From Owenia fusiformis (lineage: Eukaryota > Annelida > Polychaeta > Sabellida > Oweniidae), in contig CAIIXF020000006.1 of NCBI GenBank assembly GCA_903813345.2, forward strand, positions 34,634,436-34,698,435: 64,000 nucleotides of DNA, read 5' to 3'. Below, piece by piece: positions 58,723-64,000 of this stretch (within the stretch, counting starts at the first letter, position 1; the number at the start of each line of letters is the position of its first letter). The position numbers and the translations under genes are program-made. The notes under the pieces are model-generated. The model searched no databases and had not been told where the DNA came from. It saw only the letters and a list, made by a program, of their open reading frames with translations.

Positions 58723-59925
58723 CTAACATTCAGAACTGTCCGTCGTACGTGTGACAGTGCACATGTTATGGAAATTGTTGTTTGTTTTTGCTTCCCATTT
58801 TTTCAGATGGAAACATTTCCTTAAGTATCTGTTATAAAGTCTCCGGTAGCCTTGGCGAATGTCCCGTGTCCGGTAAGCGTAGATAATAGGGTTACTGATG
58901 AAATGAACGAGAGGGAGATTTTCGATCATGTCCACAGGAAAGTTTGCTGAGGTTTTTGGGATGTATGTCGAAAGTGCAACGTAGATAAATTTAGGAAGGA
59001 GGGCCAGAATAAGGGTGCTTGTCAGTATCAGAGTTGTCGTCAAATCTTTATTGTTGCGGTGAAAATTGACGCCGCTATTTCTACGAGTAGTGAGTCTGCG
59101 ATGACGCCTGGAGATGCACAGGACGCAGAAGTACAGGGACACTGTTACGAAGATACACACCAGTATAATGACCCTCCATGAGTGGTGAATCGTCTTCACA
59201 ACGTCCAACGAAATACCATCGATGTAACAATCGTGATCTGGATCGATGATCAATACCACCATTCCCGGCACAGATATCAAAACGCTAAAAACCCACGTTA
59301 CCAAAATCGCTATGATCTCCGCCAGTCTTCTCAAAAGGAACCCGGATCTAATAGCGTACTGAATGACTATAAATCGGAATATGGAGACGCACATAAGCGT
59401 CATCATGCATACGTTATAAACAAAAGTATGGAGTAAGATAAACGTGTTGTGAAAGCAGATAGAATACATAGCACGGTTGACAAATTTGCTGTACCACAAA
59501 ACAGCTTGCATTATCTGAATCGAACACCCTAAAACATCCGTTAAAGCGAGTGACGTCATCAGCAAGTAAAATGTCGTGAGGTGGCTATTTGGACTCAAAT
59601 TGATCGCACATATTGCGAGGGTATTTATAACAATCCCTATTATGCCCAGTGGTGTGGCTACGCATATCCACCGTATTGCCACTTCTTTGTTGTCAGCGGC
59701 GTCGGTGTCGAAGATACTAGCAGTTGAATTAAATGTGTCGTTTATATAAAAGACGGCAGTATTCGTGGACATATTAACGCCCAAAGTCTCCAAACTATAG
59801 TTAAATAAACTTGGATTAGCCATGGCAATTTGTTGATAAAAGATTCGATTTTCACTAATGTTTTCATGTGTCATAAACACACACAAATTACTTGATGTTA
59901 TGGAAATCGAAAGCCGCGTAATCAA
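58723..59925 (-). CDS. Orphan rhodopsin-like G protein-coupled receptor (copy 2)
   Basis: The 400-residue product is identical to the one at 17597-18799, with the same landmarks: N101, D130, C157, FRF at 183-185, W211, C233, P311 and NPIIY at 345-349. At least five nucleotide differences from copy 1 fall in the frame (near 58747, 58993, 59023, 59091 and 59178) and all are synonymous, which argues that both copies are under purifying selection. Ligand unknown. Confidence 0.9.
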   Translation of the reverse strand: MITRLSISITSSNLCVFMTHENISENRIFYQQIAMANPSLFNYSLETLGVNMSTNTAVFYINDTFNSTASIFDTDAADNKEVAIRWICVATPLGIIGIVINTLAICAINLSPNSHLTTFYLLMTSLALTDVLGCSIQIMQAVLWYSKFVNRAMYSICFHNTFILLHTFVYNVCMMTLMCVSIFRFIVIQYAIRSGFLLRRLAEIIAILVTWVFSVLISVPGMVVLIIDPDHDCYIDGISLDVVKTIHHSWRVIILVCIFVTVSLYFCVLCISRRHRRLTTRRNSGVNFHRNNKDLTTTLILTSTLILALLPKFIYVALSTYIPKTSANFPVDMIENLPLVHFISNPIIYAYRTRDIRQGYRRLYNRYLRKCFHLKKWEAKTNNNFHNMCTVTRTTDSSEC

Positions 59926-61199
59926 CTTGAGTGCCTGTTTCGCTAGTATCGCTTACTACATTCTGTATTTATTACTGTCTTCCGGGAATTTTTTCCTATT
60001 AGTTACATTCGTATTGGAGTTTTTTTCATCCATAAAATCTGAGAATTGAACGACATCCTGAAAATTAACTGCATGCGTTACAGTTGTTATTTCCAAATAT
60101 TTATAGTCCTGTCGATTTTATTGTTCACTTGGCTATTGTCCATTCGATTATCGTCTTCTTTATAATTGTCCCCTCGATTAGTGCCTGCTCGAATTTGTCC
60201 AAGTTCAGAGCGTTTTCACTTCAATTCGTCGTCGCATTTTAGATGTTCACTTCGCTCCCTAACTCAAAATTTACTAGTTTCTTTCGATAAACGTATAGTG
60301 TGAAATCCAACTAATGAACTGAATTAACTAAATGCTGCGTTTATTTATCGTACTGTAGTCGACCAATAGATGTTCATCTCTAAGTTATTCCAATAATTTA
60401 TTACTTAGTTGAACCTATAGCTACTCGCTAATAATGGTTGATGGGCTCTGGTATATCTAATATCTATATATCGCTTAAAACTCGTATAATATAACGAACT
60501 CAGCTTGTAATCAGATGAGAACGAAGCATCGATAGATAGTCTTTTGCCACGTCGAACCTTTACTCATGTTCTTCTCTACTTATATACGCATCAAAAAATA
60601 AATCTATGGGGCAGTAAGTGAGCCGTCTAATGGATCCAAAGTGACGAATTAAGTTATTATTAAGTTATTATAGCCCTTGTCCAGTCGATTAAGGCGTGTT
60701 ACGCTCAAAACCAGTTCTAGTGCGTTTCCCAGATCTTCAAATGAATACAACTTTTAGTGGGTCGTTGAGAGTTGGAGTCTCCTTGCTGGTGAACGTACCT
60801 CTGAAACAAAAAAGAAATATTTGACATGATAAGATTATTTAAATTATATATTACTTTAGGCCTGATTTTCAAGGGCTAAGATATCGTGATATATTGCATT
60901 TTTAATTTGTTTCTTTGTTGTAGTCTTTGCTTCTATCCTGAGGCTCAGGAAAACGTTAAAAATGTCCCTTAGTGGACTGAGTTGGTTATGCGTGGTGTAT
61001 ACATGTATATATATACTCTTTTACTATATTACTTACATTAAATAAGAATAATACTGACTTTTTTTATTAATGACTGTATACCCGGCCTCAGCTTCTATCT
61101 TTACGATTGACAATATAAACTGCTCTAGAGAACCTCGTGATCGAGTATATATATATATCTTTTATTGACTCTTAAGATGTCATACTCTGACATATTAGT
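59926..61199. other. Intergenic of copy 2, upstream of the GPCR
   Basis: Counterpart of 18800-20097; no gene or assignable promoter element seen. Confidence 0.45.
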
Positions 61200-62830
61200 C
61201 ATTACAAAATAAAAACATTGTATTGCACTACACTACACTACGCTACACTACACTATACTAAGTCTAAGCTATTTTAATACAGACAATTTATACAAAGAAA
61301 CGTTATTTACATATGTTACAATATACTTTGTGTGTGATGCACCCAAAATGCTAATCTCCAGGCAAGTTTAAGTTTTTGAATGATTTTGCAATAAAACTTC
61401 CAACTTGCTTCTGAACATATTTATCTTTTGAAGAAATTAACATAATGAATGCATTTTAGGGATGATGTTTTGATTTATATATTTTTTGCTTCTGATGTTG
61501 TCAAACAATATATTTATATTTTCTCTATGTGTCAATTAATCATGAAATGAACTTCATTTTCTATTTCCCCACAAGCTTTACACAATCTTTCAGACTCAGG
61601 TTTTGGTCGTGGTTTCACATGTCTACCCAATTCTATTTGTAACTTATGTGAACTTAATCTCAGCTGTGAAAATGATTGCCTGTGATTTTTGTTTTGTAGG
61701 CTTAAATATTGCTCTCTTTCATTGTTGTTTTAAAGTTAATATATGTTCTTAAAACTGGATATAATTGTAAATCACACTTCCATTTTTCCTTATAATTTTG
61801 GTGCAATGTTTTAGTTAGATTCTTTATAAACACATAGTCATCCTCAACAACTTGTTCATTCCAAGTGCATTGGAGATTACAATCTTTTAAAATGTTATGA
61901 ACCTTACTTGACCAAGTATTTTTAAAACCTAAACTGTACATTTCATAATCATATAAATATGCTTTATAAAGGAGGTTATCAGGACAAAGTTGTAAAAGTC
62001 GTATCCAATATTTAATAAGTTGAATATCAAAACACAGAGCTAGGGGAAAACGACCCATCTCTCCATAGACTGCTAGTGTTGCAGTTGATGTTTTCACACC
62101 AAGATTGCTTTTTCAAAAGGACAGGTAAATAGTTTCAAGTGACCTGATATGTTTTTACTTGACCATATTTCTGAACCATATATCAAAATTGGTTGGACAA
62201 GTGAATCAAGTTGATGTAAAGCAACTGATATTGGAATATCATTAAACATGTGATATTGTTGCTTTATTTTGAATAAAGCTTTTCTAGATTGTTCTTTAAG
62301 ATAACATATTTGTTTTTCAAAATTATTTTTTTTGTTGAAAATACGTCCCAGATATTTGTAGTCTTCAACACATGCAATCACTTCATTATTGAATTGAAAG
62401 GTTTCATCTGACTTTGAGTTAAAAATAATAGCTTTTGTTTTGACAGTGTTGACAACAAGATGATAATTTCGACAAAAATCAAAGAGAGAGAGTCTAGCAT
62501 AGACTGAGCTCCAGATTTAGAGCTAGCTATTAATACTAAGTCATCTGCCCAAAGAAGATGGTTTAAAGAAACACCTTCAAACTCTATACCATGTCTGGAG
62601 GAAGATAATCTTTCAAGTCATCCAAAAAATGGTTGAAAAGATATGTACTGAGAACAGAGCCCTGCATAACTTCAATTTCAGTATTGTAGGTTGGAGTAAT
62701 GCGAGTACCTGAATATCTTTTGATTTTTACCTTTTGAGTATAATAGGCCTATAATAAGGCAATCGTCTGCCATTCGTTGAAGAGAGCCATGTCTCCTTAT
62801 CTTCAAGTCACCAACAATTTAGTCTCAGAA
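61200..62830 (-). mobile_element. Old LINE fragment, uninterrupted (copy 2)
   Basis: Counterpart of 20098-21629 plus the part right of 23945. Frames 61702-62097 and 62094-62381 give the post-RT region (YGSEIW, LAVYGEMGRFPL). Broken upstream frames carry GV.QGSVLST and WADDLVLI. The single TTTGAGTAT at 62733-62741 is the empty target of the young LINE. The right boundary of the old LINE is not sharply visible. Confidence 0.75.
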
Positions 62831-64000
62831 TCATTTGTAGTTAAGAAAACTAAGATTGAGTTAATTCAGTTTTAGTCAGGGGACTAATTTCCGAAGGCTG
62901 CAATTTGTGATTCGAACATATACTTCGAACTACATCTGTTTCTGAAATGCCAAACAATGTACACGATAAAAGTAGCTACAGTGTATATATTTTACTCTCC
63001 ACATTTTGTTTGCGAATCTGAATCGTAATAAAATTTAACTATAAATGGTTTATTTTCAGTTAGTCTAAAATACTTTTACTCGCACACTTAAATCGTAATG
63101 AATGAAACCTTAAAGTGTTTAAGAATTATAACACACAACGATATACAAAAGATTCTTTGTACATTTTTGGTAATAGTACAAAAGAGTTATCTAGTCTAGT
63201 AACTTTTTTATTATAACGCCATTGCATTATAAATTGTACGTGTTCACGAAAATACCTTTCCTTATTTCATTGTAAAGCGACACTACGACATTTTGTAAAA
63301 TATCACTAGATTGATATAATAATAATTTCTACGTTTTTTGCGCTCACGTAATCAGTATGCTTGCGTTAAAAGTAACAATCTAGCGTTCGTATTATTATAA
63401 GTGAACCTGTAGAAGGCTACTTTGTTTAGGGACGTATAATATAAGTGAACGTGGGACGTATTAGACAAGTGCAAGATTGTCAAATATGTGCATTAGTTAA
63501 ACGTCTTCACTCTCTTCATTAGACCTAAAAGATATCTTGCAATCAGCCATTAAATCCTCAACATCATTTCCTGTCTGCAGCCACTGACAAATGATTGAAT
63601 TATCCTGAAACGATTTAATCAAGGCGAAAATCCTTTGTCGACGTCAGGCATTGTTCCACCGATTTTAACGACATTTGTAGAGTCTTGTTTGACATAAGGC
63701 AAATGCCATTTTCATTAAGTTTCAGGTAAAATTAAGAAACTCATTTTATGAACTAGATTACAGTAAAGCCAAGGCGTAACAAATCTCATTGAACAGTCAT
63801 GGCTTCCATTTTTGGATATAATGGCTACATATTAGCCATGCAAACAAACAAAATCGTTGAACTACCTTTTCAATTACAGCAAAAAACGTAAAATAACACA
63901 CATAAGAATGACCTCTATTTTTCAAAATTGCCGTTTACTAACAGAGATTTCATTGGAAAGATCGCGGTGTCCACACTCACACCCCTCCCGGCGATGACCA
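62831..64000. other. Intergenic, end of window
   Basis: Counterpart of 24020-25216, with point differences and a deletion of about eight bases near 62950. No gene seen. Confidence 0.5.

Larger units (their letters stand above)
45620..64000 (+). repeat. Large direct duplication, copy 2
   Basis: Second copy of the segment at 1-25216, in the same orientation and offset by 45619 bases at its left end. It contains intact versions of both protein genes. It lacks the insertions found in copy 1 at 5053, 6276, 8050, 10331, 15860 and 21630, and carries its own at 46384, 54318 and 56995. Sequence left of 45620 cannot be compared because its counterpart would lie before the window. Confidence 0.95.

Overview
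The window is AT-rich animal DNA with introns, long intergenic stretches and a dense population of transposable elements. The gene types (an orphan rhodopsin-like receptor, a multi-pass membrane protein of a kind I associate with marine invertebrates), the many miniature inverted-repeat elements (MITEs) and the level of difference between two near-identical segments fit a highly polymorphic marine invertebrate. An echinoderm or another non-vertebrate deuterostome is my best guess, at low confidence. I see no bacterial, organellar or CRISPR sequence.

Layout. The main structure is a direct duplication. Positions 1-25216 (copy 1) and 45620-64000 (copy 2) are collinear and nearly identical. Both run off the window, copy 1 to the left and copy 2 to the right, so the true ends are unknown. 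Each copy has the same two protein genes in convergent orientation: a two-exon gene on + (147-1898; 45766-48063) for a 490-residue membrane protein with about eight membrane segments, and a single-exon gene on - (17597-18799; 58723-59925) for a 400-residue rhodopsin-like GPCR. The 20.4 kb between the copies (25217-45619) has no recognisable host gene and is largely a graveyard of nested mobile elements.

The copies differ mainly by nine clean insertions. Six are only in copy 1: 5053-5679, 6276-7437, 8050-9924, 10331-11678, 15860-16870 and 21630-23936. Three are only in copy 2: 46384-46919, 54318-54622 and 56995-57698. Together they account, to within a few bases, for the 6.8 kb length difference. 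Most leave an exact empty site and a target-site duplication (TSD), so element ends can be read directly. The picture fits either a recent tandem duplication with a repeat length near 45.6 kb, or two haplotypes of one locus laid end to end in an assembly; the window alone cannot decide.

Genes. All differences I noted in the GPCR are synonymous (400 of 400 residues equal), and the membrane protein differs at 2 of 490 residues. Both copies therefore look functional. The apparent break of the membrane-protein gene in copy 2 (a MITE plus an extra T) lies inside its only intron. Its last codons are reiterated downstream as a roughly 42-bp minisatellite.

Mobile elements. They include an almost intact 3' part of a young LINE inserted in an older LINE, Tc1/mariner-type elements with transposase remnants, a piggyBac-type TTAA MITE carrying a tRNA-like Pol III unit, a palindrome of about 0.9 kb, a composite foldback element, and several elements with 9-bp TSDs that point to a Mutator-like transposase.
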